NCBI RefSeq assembly: GCF_964199755.1
Contig: NC_133901.1
Location: 9,067,556 to 9,131,555, forward strand
Source of the DNA: Larus michahellis
Taxonomy: Eukaryota > Chordata > Aves > Charadriiformes > Laridae
Direction: 5' to 3'
Length of the DNA stretch: 64,000 nucleotides
Below, in pieces: positions 1 through 13,800 of the stretch (its first letter is position 1; each line of letters starts with the position of its first letter). A program made the translations under genes and the position numbers. The notes beneath the pieces were generated by a model. It did no database searches, was not told where the DNA came from, and saw nothing but the letters and a program-made list of their open reading frames with translations.

Positions 1-1601
1 GATTATCATGAAAGTACCTGTACGCAGGGAGAAGGCATCACCAGTCCATGGCAATATGCAACCCTTGCAAGAAGGCCAGGTGGGTTGGGAAGAATTTTTT
101 TAAAGCAATAGCAAAGCAAAGTCAAGAAGCCCTAAGCTTGGTAATTTGAACAGGTTTCCTACTCCCATTGCGGCGGCAGCACATGAAGGTACCGGTCAGT
201 GATATGTGTGGGGCCAATGCCATGGGTTGTCCTCCTAGGGAGCAGCATCTCTCTGCAGCCAGGGCTGGGGGAAAACTCGCTGCTTTCCTTCACAGGGCAG
301 GTGTCAGATCCACGGGGAGCAAGGGTGTGGGTCGGGATTCAGGGCAAAGTGAAGATTAGATGGGAAAACTCAGCTCTGGTTTTTTTCCAGGCTCTCGCAC
401 AGCCCCAGTGCATGACCAGGCTCTGGCTGAGCACACCGGAGCAGACGAGTGTGGCACAGCACCGTGGGCATCCCACTGCGGGGGGCACCGCTCGCCCCGG
501 CAGCTCCCCTCTCCCGTACGGAGGCTGTCTCCTTGGGAAAATTTAGGTAAGGAGGGCTTAAAAACCCTGCTGCAGTTTGGCATCATTCCTTGCATGCGCT
601 TAGCAAAACAGCAGTCATTTTGCAAATGTACGGTCACCACAGGCCCTCCGAGGCAGTGGCCGGTTACTCGGCCCATTGCCAGGCTGCCTCTCCGTACCCG
701 TGTGCTGCGGCGCCGGGCTACACACCCACCGGGTCACGTATGGCCCCACGCGGGTGCATTTTCCCCACGCCAGATCTGTGCACCTTGGTCAGGAGGGTGA
801 CTGCTGCACGGGCAGCACGCCACCGGCTCCCACCTGGGACAGGCACGCTCGGATCCACAGCTAGGTCATATTTAATTTAATGTGTTGCATGTTTTTTAAG
901 CACCTGTTTGGCATTTTGGCCAAACCAGGTGAAAAGAGGCAGTTTGTTAAAACGCACCGGTCCCCTGTACCTGGTGCGCCCTGCAACGTTAGAAAAAACA
1001 CGGACAGAGGCTTAGAAACATTTGAAAAGTGAGAAGCTGCCAAAAAGCAAAGCAAAGGATCAAATCAGAGGCAGTGCTTTGGCTCGGCTCTCACGGCTCT
1101 GTGGCTTTTATTCCAGATTTACATCCTGAGAGCAAAGTCGAGATGAGTTGGGGCACTTGCAGGGTAATGTGTGGGGGTCCCTCCTCAGGGCCGGGACATG
1201 CAGCCCTTCGCAGCTCGGCAGCACTGGAACGGCAACTGCTCCATCTGGTGGGAACGGCTCCGTCTGGGTTGGGACGTGGGCTTGCAGCTCCATCCTACGG
1301 GGCAAGTGGTGATGCCCTGGCCAGCCCAGCATGCCGTGGGGCTCCCAGCCTTCTGCCACCTCCCAGCTCCCAGCCCCCGCTGGAGGCACCAGGTCCCCCG
1401 GCGTGATGCAGCAAGGGTGGACAAGGGATGTGGACTTGTTGATAAAGGACACGTAAAAAAGCACTGAGGATCGACCGAAGATGAAGCATTCGCCCTGCAG
1501 TTGTGCTCACACACTACAAAGGGGAAATGAAAGGGGATGTGCTGGAGCACAGTGTCCCTTCTGCTGACAGCCCCGGTGTTGGAGGGGGTTTGAAGAACGA
1601 G
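1..1601. other. Intergenic, no gene recognised
   Basis: This stretch is moderately GC-rich with short open frames on both strands. None resembles a known protein or has convincing splice sites. I see no RNA gene or transposon that I can name. Confidence 0.5.
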
Positions 1602-2268
1602 GCCAGCATGCAACCAGCATACAACCAGCACACAACAAGCACAACCAGCACAAGCAGCACCAGCAGCACAACCAGCACACAACCAGCACGACCAGCACAA
1701 CCAGCACACAACCAGCACGACCAGCACGACCAGCACAACCAGCATACAACCAGCACACAACCAGCACAACCAGCACACAACCAGCACGACCAGCACGACC
1801 AGCACAACCAGCACACAACCAGCACAACCAGCACGACCAGCACAACCAGCACACAACCAGCACAACCAGCACAAGCACACAACCAGCACACAACCAGCAC
1901 AACCAGCACAACCAGCACACAACCAGTACAAACACGCAACCAGCACGCAACCAGCACGCAACCAGCACAACCAGCACAACCAGCACACAACCAGCACAAC
2001 CAGCACACAACCAGCGCACAACCAGCACACAACCAGCACACAACCACACAACCAGCACAACCAGCACAACCAGCACACAACCAGCACACAACCACACAAC
2101 CAGCGCACAACCAGCACACAACCAGCGCACAACCAGCACACAACCAGCACACAACCACACAACCAGCACAACCAGCACAACCAGCACACAACCAGCACAC
2201 AACCACACAACCAGCACAACCAGCACACAACCAGCACACAACCAGCACACAACCAGCACAACCAGCAC
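1602..2268. repeat. CA-rich minisatellite (9-bp and 11-bp units)
   Basis: About 665 bp is built from interspersed 9-bp units (AACCAGCAC) and 11-bp units (ACAACCAGCAC). Variants carry GACCAGCAC, ACAACCAC or AACCAGCGC. There is higher-order structure: a block containing ACAACCACACAACCAGC recurs near 2040, 2090, 2155 and 2205. The plus strand is almost free of T, so one plus-strand frame and all three minus-strand frames stay open for more than 250 codons. They give low-complexity Thr/Ser/Gln/His/Pro peptides on one strand and Cys/Leu/Val/Trp peptides on the other. These frames follow from the repeat and are not evidence of coding. Confidence 0.95.
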
Positions 2269-3029
2269 CGCCCCGGCAGCCAGCCAGGCCAGCCCTGTGA
2301 AACGCGCATGCGGCTTCAGCGACCAAACCTCCACCACGAGGGAGAGTCACTGTGGACATATATCCTTAAAAATACACCCGGGGACGGCTTCTTTCTGGTT
2401 TTAAGCATATGACATCACAACGGTTTAAAAGGAGGCGTCACGGGAGCGCGGCTCGGCCCGGCATCGCAGCACCAGGCAGGGACGGGAAGGCACAGCCCAT
2501 GCCGGCTGCATTTGCAGGCAGGTGGGATGCTGGGTAGTTGACCAATCTTCGTATGTAGGAAAAAAACCGAGTAAAGATAAAAGTGGAAGGAACTGCTGTC
2601 CTGGCTTGAGCGACACAGGATTAATTTCTCTTTCAGTAATTTCGCTTTTCAGTAAGGTCTCCTACAATGCTTGTGAAAACAGCACTTTTAGAAGACTCTG
2701 GTGTCTGAATTTGTGAAAATATTCACTTTACAGCCAGCTATGGTGTGCGGGTTTCAAGGTTTCAGTGTTTTTGAGCTTGCCAGGCACAGGGATGAGGAGG
2801 AGCGAGATCCGGGCGCTTGACCCAAGCTGCCAACAGGATTGTTTCATACCATGAACGTCACATTCGATGTAAATGCGAAAGCTTGCTGATGGGTGTGATG
2901 CTGGGAACTCCTTGCCCCGGTGCTGGAGCCCTGAGCCCTTCCCTTCCTCCCAAAGCCACAGCGCTCACAGTGTCCCACGTTTGCTGCCCCTGCTGGGAGC
3001 GCACAGCTTCTGATGATGGAACGGGCTGA
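2269..3029. other. Intergenic, no gene recognised
   Basis: Unique-looking sequence between the minisatellite and the LTR-like fragment. No exon, RNA gene or repeat family was recognised. Confidence 0.45.
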
Positions 3030-3190
3030 GTATGATCCTTGTGTATTTTATATTGGTATCGGGATCAATACTGGTTCTTTAGTATTATTAATTTTAATTA
3101 TTTAGTCTTATTCTATTAAATCTGTCTATATTTCAACCCTTGGGTTTCCTTGTCTTTTCCCGATTCCCCTTCCCGGGTGGGCAGGGGTCA
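3030..3190 (+). mobile_element. Avian endogenous-retrovirus LTR-like fragment
   Basis: The block has the layout I associate with bird ERV LTRs. A TATTGGTAT segment leads into an AT-rich TATTATTAATTTTAATTATT stretch. Next come a TATTAAA polyadenylation-type signal, then TTTCAACCCTTGGGTTT, then a CT-rich tail ending in CCCGATTCCCCTTCCC. Related sequence may continue to about 3255, ending in a diverged CAAACCATAACAA. I see no internal retroviral genes nearby, so this is a solo or broken LTR. Edges and family are uncertain because no repeat library could be searched. Confidence 0.55.
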
Positions 3191-4715
3191 TCGGGTGATA
3201 GAAGAATTGTCTAAATGACAATAAATTGTTGTGGGTTCCTCAAACCATAACAACTGCTTTCACTACAGCTTGGGTTCAACCAAACAAACCCGTTGTGAAG
3301 CGGTGGTGTGGTCGGGCTGAGCGGGGCGAGGTCCGTCCCACAGCTCTGCCCCTGCAGCGGCAGGGATTCAACAGCCCGTTACCATTTCATCCGACATCAA
3401 ACATCTCTTGCTTCTTCACTACAAACAGATGAACAAGAGAGGACTGCAGCACCCTAGGACTTGTAGAAAGCTTCCAGCTTTTGTACTTAAAAAAACCCAG
3501 ACACAGAAATGCAGGAAAAGAAAATAAATCTATGTTCAGCACTTAAACTTCCCTTCCACGTGAGTTTTCACTCGCAACCCAGGGAGAGCACTAAGAGACG
3601 AGGCTGTGCTGCAGGACTCATCTCCAAATTAATGATCACAGACGTGCTTAGACATCGTGGACTCTGTACATTTGTCCGGGGCCAACTCAAGTGACCTTGT
3701 GCTACAAAAGGGATCAAAACGCCCAGGTGTAAGTCCTTAGATGTGCGACAGGAGAGGTGCCCCAAGCCCAGCCCTGCTGGCCCCGTGGCGAGGGGCTCGC
3801 AGCCGGTTTCTGTGCTATCCAACACACCTGATGTGCTGCATGGAGCCACGCAAACAGGCAGAGATGCTGGAAGACAAGGGGAAGAAATGCTTGCTTTCTA
3901 AGCGTGGCACTTCCGTATCTCAGCGAATTGGCGTAGCTACAGACGGCAGTCCTTATTTTAAAATATGGGCATTTCTCTGCTGGAAATGCTGTCCTCCACT
4001 ATTTCCTTGATCTGAAAGCTGCAAGTGTCAATACATCAGCACTGATGTCTGCTGAGTGCCTAGAAATAAGGCGATATCGTTTCCAAAAGTAAGTGACCAC
4101 CAGGCTGCCGTTAGCTCTGCCAGCGCAGAGGGAGAGATGGCTTTTTGCAACTTTGATTTACTGGCAATTGTTGGAAAAGAAGCAAGCAAGAAATGAAAAC
4201 CCAATATTTCCATTACGGTTTACTTAATAAAAAAATATTGTAGGAAAGTCAGACATCATAAAATGCCCATCTTCTCTCTATATTTACAGGATCATACAAT
4301 AACTTGAGCCAGGCCCGTAATCAATTTAAAAAAGCCCTTTGCAATTGAAGGCACAGAGAACTGAGTGTTCAATATCCCCACAGCAAACCAGCAGCCACAC
4401 TTCACCCGGGCGCCCCGAATACGGCCAGACTGCATTATAGCAATGGGCGGAGGGTAAAGTACCGACTAAAAGGCTGCTCGCAGAGAGTTCTGGAGCAGGA
4501 CTCTCTATTTCCAAGAAGCCGTTTTGAACACTGAGCAATTTCTCCTCCAACCTGCCCAAGAACTCTTCTGCATCATCCATTCTCCCCACCTGCAAAACAA
4601 CCTCCTCTTGTTGATAAGGAGGATATTTTTAACATCAAGCTCCCACGTTATGGCCAATCCATCAGGCAGCAAATGTTGCTTATGGTAAAAAAAAGATCAA
4701 TTCTGACTAGGTGGT

Positions 4716-4805
4716 TTCTCCTCCCCTTCACACACACCTCCCTCTCCTCTCCCCCAGCATTACACCCCCTTCCTTGCTTTCTTCTCCTCCTTCCCATTAT
4801 CTTCA
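4716..4805. repeat. Polypyrimidine tract
   Basis: About 90 bases are nearly all C and T on the plus strand, with a short CACACACAC insert. It is a low-complexity tract with no assigned function. Confidence 0.7.
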
Positions 4806-7800
4806 TTTACCACTGGTCCTGGAGAAGTCTGGTTTTGCTGTAGATACCATGACCTCAGTGCTAGGGGACAGTCCCGGAGGAGGGGGGCTGTGGAGGACCA
4901 TGTCACCCTGCCCAACCACCCTGCTCCACTGTTCCCCTCCATACCATCCACACCGGGTGCTCTGCCCCATGGGCTGTGGTGCCTGGGGGAGTCCCCAGCC
5001 CGAACCAGCACCAGTTTCAGCTCGGTGTCCTACCTCCTGCTGAGCCAATGTCCCCTAAGGAGACAGTGTTAGTTTGTGTGAGACACCTGGCTCATGGGCT
5101 GTGAGTTTAAGGCAACCTCAGGTCCATCTCCCCTCCACCTCAGACGCTAAAGCTTTGCTCCTGCTGTGGTTCCAGTAAATATCTTACGCAGCTCCATCTG
5201 TCCAGCCTCATCAGAAGAACTGGGTCATTTAATGTAAAAGTCACTCTGGGCTGTATCGACAAGAGCTTCTTTTAAGAGGAGAAAGTTCAGGCTGCTGCTG
5301 AAGGCAATGCAAAGTGAGTCGTTGAGGTTGTGCTGAGAAATAAAGGCTCGTTTCCAAGTGAGGGCCATTCCCTCTGGGTGTGTTAAGACCCTGGAAGATG
5401 TCCTTCAGCAATGGCTTGGGCTCCAAGCAGGAGCGGGTACAAGCCTGTGGCCCACTAGCAAGCCAGACAAAACGATGCAATGCTGCTTTCTTCCTGAAGT
5501 CTGCAATGTGTCCTCCAAGGACATTTAAAGATAAAACGTGCTGTTAGAATAGGTGCTAATTTTGAGGCATGCGGTGCTCATGAAGAACAGTAACTGGTAC
5601 CCGCCTGAACCTCCGCGTAGCAGCGGGAAGTTCCAGGGAGCAGGAGGGGCACTGCTGTAAAGTCAAACCAGCACTTGTGCTAGAGTCAACCAGCATTTCT
5701 TATTTCTCAGTCGATAGTTTAATCTATTTTAATGATTATCAATACTGATGTTGAGCATAATCACCTTGTCTGATACAATTGCTAGAATCTAAAAGTCAAC
5801 TTGATTTTAATGGTTTATCACTAGGAGTATTATTTAGTCAGATTAAACTGGTCTTAATTCCTCCTCAGTCATTATTTAAAAGCTGTTTGGAGCACATTAC
5901 GGTGGCCCCCCTCATCATGATATGAATCAATGCTCTGTCTCCACACCATACATTTTCAGCAGCATCTAGCAAAGCATCCACATGGATGGACACCAAAGTA
6001 CTACAAGCTATGAATGTTCATGAATCACCCCTACCACCATTAAAAATTCCTTAAAATGCACCACAGCAGTGGTTGGATTTACCTTCTCCTGGTGGTGATG
6101 GGGCCCATTAACCCCCAACTGTTGGGAGAATGGCTAGGAAATGCTCAACGAGCCGGGATTTGGAGGAGAAGCTGGAGCAGCCCTTGCTGCAGTACTGAGC
6201 TTTCAGGGGACGGATCCGGACCCGCGGGAGGAAGCGCTGTGCTGCCAAGGCACCTCTGGGTGCATCCCCATGGCTTGCCGTTGTGCCCACGGTGGCACTG
6301 CCCCGTGGCAGCCATCGTTCATCCAAGCACGGGGCGCGGGAGCTGGGCTCCGCTTCTGGCTAGATGAACCAACTCTCTTTCCTCTAGACCATTAACACGT
6401 GTTTTGTCAGTGAGAATATAAGCACAAATTTAGAAAAAACTTAAATCCAAAGAGACAGTCAGAAGTAGCGAACCACGTACATATTTTTCTTATTGAAACA
6501 AGTGATCACACCCGACGTGTAATGGCCAGGAGTAACTCCATTCCTGGAAGAATCTCCTGTGGAAGACGGAGAACTATGTTAGCTAAATTATTTGATTAAT
6601 TTGTTTAAAAATAAAGCCCTGAAGACGTTAGATGTTTCCTTTAGTTAATGAGATTTCCATGATAGTTAAAAAAATAAAATTGGAAAACAATGCTGTTAAT
6701 CTTGGATTACATGCAGCACGAGGGAAGAATTAGCATAAAGTGAGAAGATTAAGACACTTTTTGCTTCCCAAAAAGCTGCGATAGAAGCTACATGCCCTGT
6801 TTTCCTGTCTGAGATTAACAAGGAGGTGATCAGGATCTGCCCTTTAGTCTCTAACCTGGTACATCTGGGCACGGCTCTACCTTCTTCTGACACGGCAGGG
6901 TCTGGTTCTGAGGAAATAATTATGGGCTGAGCAAAGGGGCAGCAGAGACCTTACATCCTAATAGGCAATAGGGAACAGCAAGGACAACGATCTATTTGAT
7001 CAGCTCTTGCAGTCAAATAGCTCACTGGAAATAACATTTCCTCAAGTGTAAGTATTCATTTAACCCATATACTAAATATTACACGTATGTGAACTCTCAA
7101 TAAATAACTACCATTGCTTCACATTAAAAAGCTAAATTATTTTCCATGAAAAGCCTCAAATTAAATCACAGTAACTTTATCCACCCCATATTTGGCTATT
7201 CTAATAAACAGCGGTATGAAACAGGGATAAAAAGATATCCCAAAATAGGATTACATATAGCAATAAAAGGGGAAATAATCTTTGAAGAAATGAGGCAAGA
7301 ACAAATTCTAACTGCATTAAAAAGTAACAAGTCATGGTTTCAATCACCAGCCAGGCAAGAGTTTGATAATCTCGCGTGTACAGCATATAAATCTGCAAGT
7401 ACGACAAATTGCATTTTAATTTATGTACTCAAAAGGTTAACTTCTAGTACCCTCTACTCGCTACAGAAATCAGGGAAAACATGCTTGCCCTAAGTACACA
7501 CCGAGACTAATAAAGTAACCGTCTTGCACGAACCCTCAGCCTCTCGCAGAGCTGTGAAACGTTTCGGAAGTTCTTGGCTGTTCAAAACACGACTTCGCAA
7601 ATCCCTTTTCCTCAGCTGTTGTGGCACTGCCTAAACCACCACCACCGAGGCGGGGATTGCCACGCCGTATTCCCGAGCCGCTGGGATGGGTTTATCCTGC
7701 CAGGGCACATCGTGCCATTGACAAGGAATCCACCGTCGCGCAGTCATCGCTTGATGGGACCCAGCTCATTTCTAGCAAGAACACAAAATTCGGTTATTCG

Positions 7801-10800
7801 TGTAAGTTACTGCTGCAAGAGAAGCTGAAACTCAATTTCCACATAGAGCAACAGGGACGAGGCTGCCCCCCCCGCTCCAAAACCACCCCTCTGGGCTTTT
7901 GTCAGTGGTGCGTGAAGGCCTATAAAAGCCCGTAGAGAAAAATGCTTCATTTGTAGCGTGCGCTTTTGGCAGCAACTTAGATGCGATCAATTGCACTCTT
8001 TAGTTTCTTTTATTGTTTAAAAATAAATTTATTTTTTATTAGTTTTTATTATTTAAAAACCACATCTAAATCGTGTCCCTTTAATAGTCTGAAACCAAAG
8101 GGAAGGAGCTCCATGATGAGCTCACCAATGTATAAAATCCTCATAATGACCTTTTTTAAAAACCAACCCTTTTGTTCACAAACTTATTTATTGACGAGTG
8201 AATCATTATACACATATTCAATGAAATATTAACAAGAAGTTTATTCTTTGAGCTAATTTCATGGAAGTTTTCTTCAAACACAACAGAATTTTGCAAAAAA
8301 TCCACAACTGCAAGGTACGGTCTCCTTAGCTTCTGATTTTTTTTCTCTGTGGTACTTATCTAAACCAGAAGCTCGCTAAGAAAATGCACGTTGTACAAAA
8401 ATATTATATGGGGTATATGATGACATACAGTAATTATACAGGTATTGATGTATAAATGCTTTAACTCTTAAGAATAAAATGCATAGTGGCACTCTGCAAT
8501 GAGCTGTACATGAGGCTCCCACCAACATACACCAGGATCCTGCTTTTGTATCAATAACGGGTCCTCTGCACTGAATTTGCTTAATTAGAGGATGCTTTTT
8601 CCTTCTGATTGAGTATGAATAAAAAGGCCAAATCTTACCATACAACGCACCTGGACGGAGCAGCCCATAACTCCAGGCTGGGTTCAGGCACGGGGATAAT
8701 CTCATCCATTGTTTTTAAACCAGCCACGCTACTGTTAACTAGAGGTACACGCTCATCTAAAAATAAATAGTCATCCCACGATACGCATTGCATCATGATG
8801 TCAAATAAATATTTCTACAGCAGCTGTTGCTGTGACTCCATATCACGCTTTGGGGAGAAACAGCTACAATCGGCTGGGGGGCGGGGGGGCAGAAATCAAG
8901 AAAAAAAAATTGTATCTATCCTGAAACAACACAGTAAATATTAAATATCTTATTATTGACATGTCATTTGCAAGTAAGTAATGACAAATGAATGACAAAA
9001 TAAATACTAAAAAAGAAGTAATAAATTTGGTCCCTAAGCAGCTGTTTGTCAAAGTCATCCAAGAGCAAAATCCAACAAAGCCAGGAGCCGAATCCAGCCC
9101 GACGCTACGCGGTCTCCTCGTTCACCAGCAACGGTTCCACCTCCAGCGCTACCACACCAGATTGTCTTGCCTCGTGCTGACGATACAGGATGAATTGCGC
9201 AGTCACCTGTTATTTTTGGGTAAGGAAGTAATTAACTAGGATACAGAGGCAGCATTTGCAGTACTTGCTTTCAATTAAAACCAAAATAAGCTGTACAGAA
9301 TAAAAGCAGCCATCCATTTAGTTCTGGCACAGACTCTGAATACCACAGTCCGCAGAGGAAAGCTTAAAACTTGCTGTGTCTAATTCATGCACTGTAGTGT
9401 AAGTATTATCCATTTATTTAATCCCGACTGTGGAATTTTCTACATTAGCATATAACCTTTTCCAAATCCTACTTAACGCTCATTTTCAGTACTTGTTTAT
9501 GGCAAAAAGTTTAATCATATTTTACTTGGAACACTAGAAAAGGGAACATACAGAAAAATTCTAACTCAAAACTTCAGATTCCCTTGGTTATATGGCTCAA
9601 ATACACATGAAAATATCCTTTACTACTTCATCTTCATGCTTGCAAGGGTCCCAAGGGTGAAATTCATCAGAAGCAGAATAAGAACAAGGCTCATCTAGGA
9701 ACAACGTGGAATCAAACATATTGCCCTGTACTACTCCAGCCTCAGCGGTCTAACTACCGCGGGCTGGGCTGAGGGTGGATGCTGGTAAGGAGGGGAAGTC
9801 ATTAAAAACCTTCCTTTGCAATAGATCAGCAGGGCCCAAACAGAAAACAAAATTCTCATTTCCTGCAAAATTCTAGGCGGTTTGATATTTACAGGCACTG
9901 ACATGCAGACAACACTATGACTCAATATTTAATGTTGTCTTCAACACAGAATTGTGCAACTAGACATAACTATTTATTTCTATTGTAAAACACACCATTG
10001 GAAATACTGCTAATTAAAAATAATTAACAAGTATGTACTTGTCCTTTTTCTTGATGGTTCCAGTTCTCAAACAAAATTATTGACTTTAAGCATAGATAGC
10101 CTTTAAATAAAAAAATCAGGGGTGGGCATCTAGAACGGACGAGAGAGATTTCTTACTCTAGAATTTTTGCTAGAGTAGTTTTATGGTAGAGGAGTTTTAT
10201 GCTTGAATACTGAACTTGATAAAAACCACTCGGTTTTCTGACAGAGATACCATTGTAAGATATAAAGGTATCATACAAACCTATCCAGCTATGCCCTTCC
10301 TGTATGTATTCCATTCTATTCTAAGAAATATGCATCGCATCTTACACAATAAAGACTTCTGAGTCGCAGTAAATCGATCTGGAAATGAGGTGAAACACAA
10401 AGCAGCAGGTACCAGAAGACTCCCATTTACCAAGGCAAACCACCACCAGCCACCAAACTGGCAACACCCTCTGTATGGCAGGGTTTAGGGCTCTGACTTT
10501 TTTTGCTCACTTTGGACACTTTTTTTTTTCCTTTTTCTAAAAGACTGAGCGATTTGAGCAGCAGATTATGGTAAACCCAGCATGGCTTGCTATCCAACTC
10601 TGATGAAGAAAGTTTTGAGGACACGAGATGGGTGGAAGCAGGTATAGTAGATGAGGTCAAGTAGGAAGCCTCCAACATAAGGATCTGCATGAAAGCACGT
10701 TTAAAGGTAGGTGGTGTAGAAACAAGTGGCCACCCGTATACCCACGTACCTTCTACAAAGTCCAACGTATGCTCATATATGTTCAGCTTTCCCAGACCCT

Positions 10801-13800
10801 GGATCACCACTACTGTTATACGTAAAATCCCATTTAAAAAATGAAAGTTTCTCTGGGAGGAAATTTGATATATAGACTTCTACGAGAAACAATTTAGATC
10901 AGTTGAAATAACTTGGCTGGTAGACAAGGGTTCTGAGAAGTTTGAGGCTAATGTATGTAATTATTTAGAAAAATAAGGAGAGAAAAAAATAAGCTTTCTG
11001 GGAGGCCTGGATGAATGGAGAGGAAATTCTCTGCTTCCTAGGCGGAGCCCCAAGAATTATCCCACCTTCCCAAACTTTCCAGCATCCCACCTCTGAGGCC
11101 CCCCAACTAAAGCCTAGACAGGATTTCCTTCAGAGACAGCAGGTCAGCACTCCTTTTTCAGCCTTTCTGTAGTATTATGTGGGGAATGCTTTCTTCTTAG
11201 AGCTTAGCAAATTAGTTTTATAGCATATAAAGCTACCACTTAAATTTCCTGCCTTTTTCTTTTTTTTTTTTATAGGCCTTACTGTACTAGCAGCTGAGCA
11301 GCTTCCCCAATCTTAATAGTTGCACTGGTGGAAAAAGACACTGTGAATTTGGAATCAAATTTGCTGAAATCATACTGTGGGCTTGGGACAAGCCTGGGCT
11401 GCAGCACTGTGCGTTATCTCTGTTAGCCACCAAGCTGGCAACAGCAACACAGCTTTTCAGGAGAAATAAATTATAAACACAAGTTCCGTGGAGCTTATCA
11501 AACAGTCTTTCCAGAAGATGTTTTTGTAGCATATGTACTCAGCTGCTCATGTTTTTTAAATAAATACTGAACTGCCAAGACTACTTTATATAGAAACTAA
11601 CTTGCTGCTCGAGTCTGACTTTCTGGGGGAAACTTTAAGACCTAAGGATGGAGACAGCCCAAAGTGGAGAAGACAACCAAACGAACTTCTTAGAGTAAAG
11701 TTAATGACAGCCACTTAGCTAGTGTATCAAATTTGTTTCATTAAATTAAACAATTTAATGACAATTCAAAAAACAAACCAGTTTTAAGACAAAAATGGGT
11801 ATTTACAGGAGTGCAGAGAAGTTGGATGTTTGGCTGGGAAACTCTCCTGTCCGAATTGTCAGGCCAGACTTATATTCTTTGCAGAATGTAATTAAATTAC
11901 AAAGCGTGATGTTTTGTAGGAGCATATAATGGATTCCAAGTGGTTGCCCTGCAAATCACAAAAGGTGCAAGAGAAGAGTCTGCGTACAACAGCTTGGCTC
12001 TTGCTGAATATACTTTGGCTATCTAGTAACAACCTGGCTACCCTTAATGAAAAGAAGTACACGCAGAGGATCTGAACACAGTTCTCTGACAATAGGGTGA
12101 TGTCAAATAAAAAAAGAAGGCAAAAATCTTGGTAAAGGGCTTTGTCTGAACTAAATACAAAGCAGAGTTGTTTGGTTTTGGTGGGAGCAGGGGAGGAAGG
12201 ACGCAGGGTGAAAGCGGGTAGCAGACTTACAGAAAAGGACAAAGTCTTCTGGAAGAACTTGCACTAGATTCAGTCTCTTAGAAACTTAGCGATGGCTGCT
12301 GCTAAAAGTCTAAGGCCAGAACTGGCCATCAACTGATTTTAAAATATGTAGTATTGCATCCTTGTGTTCAAGTGAAACATTAAGTAATCATGCACATAAA
12401 ATGAAGCTCTAAAAAGGTTCACCATGGATCCCTACAGTAGGCAAATCCAGATTTAGCATCTCTGACGGACAAGGCACCCTATCAGGCCCATTCAAAGCCT
12501 GGGCTTTGTGGTTTCTTGAGAAACTCCAACCACCTGCAAAGCAGCAGTTGGAAGGAAACATTTACTGGAAAAGAAAATCATGCCCAATTTATAATTCAGA
12601 TGTGTAACACCATGAAAGTCCTCTTAAAATGAAAAGGAGGACAATTCATACTTTACAAACAACTGGACACTTCTATTATTTATCAAAAATAAAAGGCTTA
12701 TTGCGCAATCAAATAACTTTAACTGTAGACACCAAGGAAACGGGATGACCACGTTATACTGTTAAACTGAGCTGAAACAACTCCAGTGTAATCCTGCACT
12801 AAGTAATGCTGGAGCTGCTGTTCCAGCTATGATCAGGAGTCCATTTGTTTCTAAAAATAGTCAGTGCCAGCCGTGTCAGATGGAAGCAAAAGAGTACTGC
12901 AGCAGACACAGAGTAAGTGAACTCTTAATCCTTGCTTGGACCTTGAGAAATGAGAGTTTATTTTCCGCCTAATGAGACGCTGGACCCTATCAGGAATAAG
13001 GTCTACTAGAATTAGGAAATTTCTGCAACTACTCCTCAAAACAGAGACTGTTACACAAACGATCAATTATGAAACATCTCTGTCTGAAATTATGACTTTT
13101 TGGTTTCTGTTTTCCAAAACCCAGGTGATCCTGCTCTTCATTTTCTGGTCTAACATAACATATCAGTTTGTTAGATATTTTACTTTCTTGCTTGGCAAGA
13201 GACAGTAATGAAGCTCTCTAAAAGCATTGACTTCCATACCTTCAGGGCTTCTCAAAGCAGGAGGTCTGCTTTTGTTTTCTCTTGATTACAAATACTTCAT
13301 ACATTTTCAGCTAATGCTATATACTTGACTAGATTCCTATAAGCTCCTCAACCTGATTTGGAAGCATCTGTTTTCAATATAATTTGAACTGGAGGACTAT
13401 TAGCAAGATTGGATTCAGGCTCCAATCAAGACAGAACCCAGAAATGAATGTCATGTGCACACTGGCACCGCGATCCTGGGGCAGGGCTCAGAGAGGGGGG
13501 GAGGTTTGTGGCCAATATAAAAGTTCCTTTTCAGAGTACATCATAGAAAGGCATCTGCAAATACGCACAGAATGTACTGTAAGGGTCATCAAGATCAAAT
13601 TCGGGGAGGGGGGGGGGAGTTGGGTAAATAAATACTGGGTGGTTTATATTTCCAGCTGGGGGTGGAAGAAAGAGTCACTACTTCATTCACGGAACAAAAA
13701 GCCCAAGCGCTCAAACCAGCCATATGGGCTAGCAACCCTGAACCCTACAGTCTGCTCGTGCACAGGAAACTGCATTGTCTCATAAAAGAACTACAACGTA

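Noticed and set aside
1185-2359. Long open frames of 265 to 374 codons on both strands
   Set aside because: They exist only because the minisatellite lacks stop codons; composition is pure repeat and there is no coding signal in the flanks.
7146-7493. 115-codon plus-strand frame
   Set aside because: AT-rich, with Lys/Ser/Asn/Ile composition of chance frames; no domain, splice site or promoter context.
10427-10810. 127-codon minus-strand frame
   Set aside because: No recognisable domain, low-complexity Ser/Lys stretches, no neighbouring exons.
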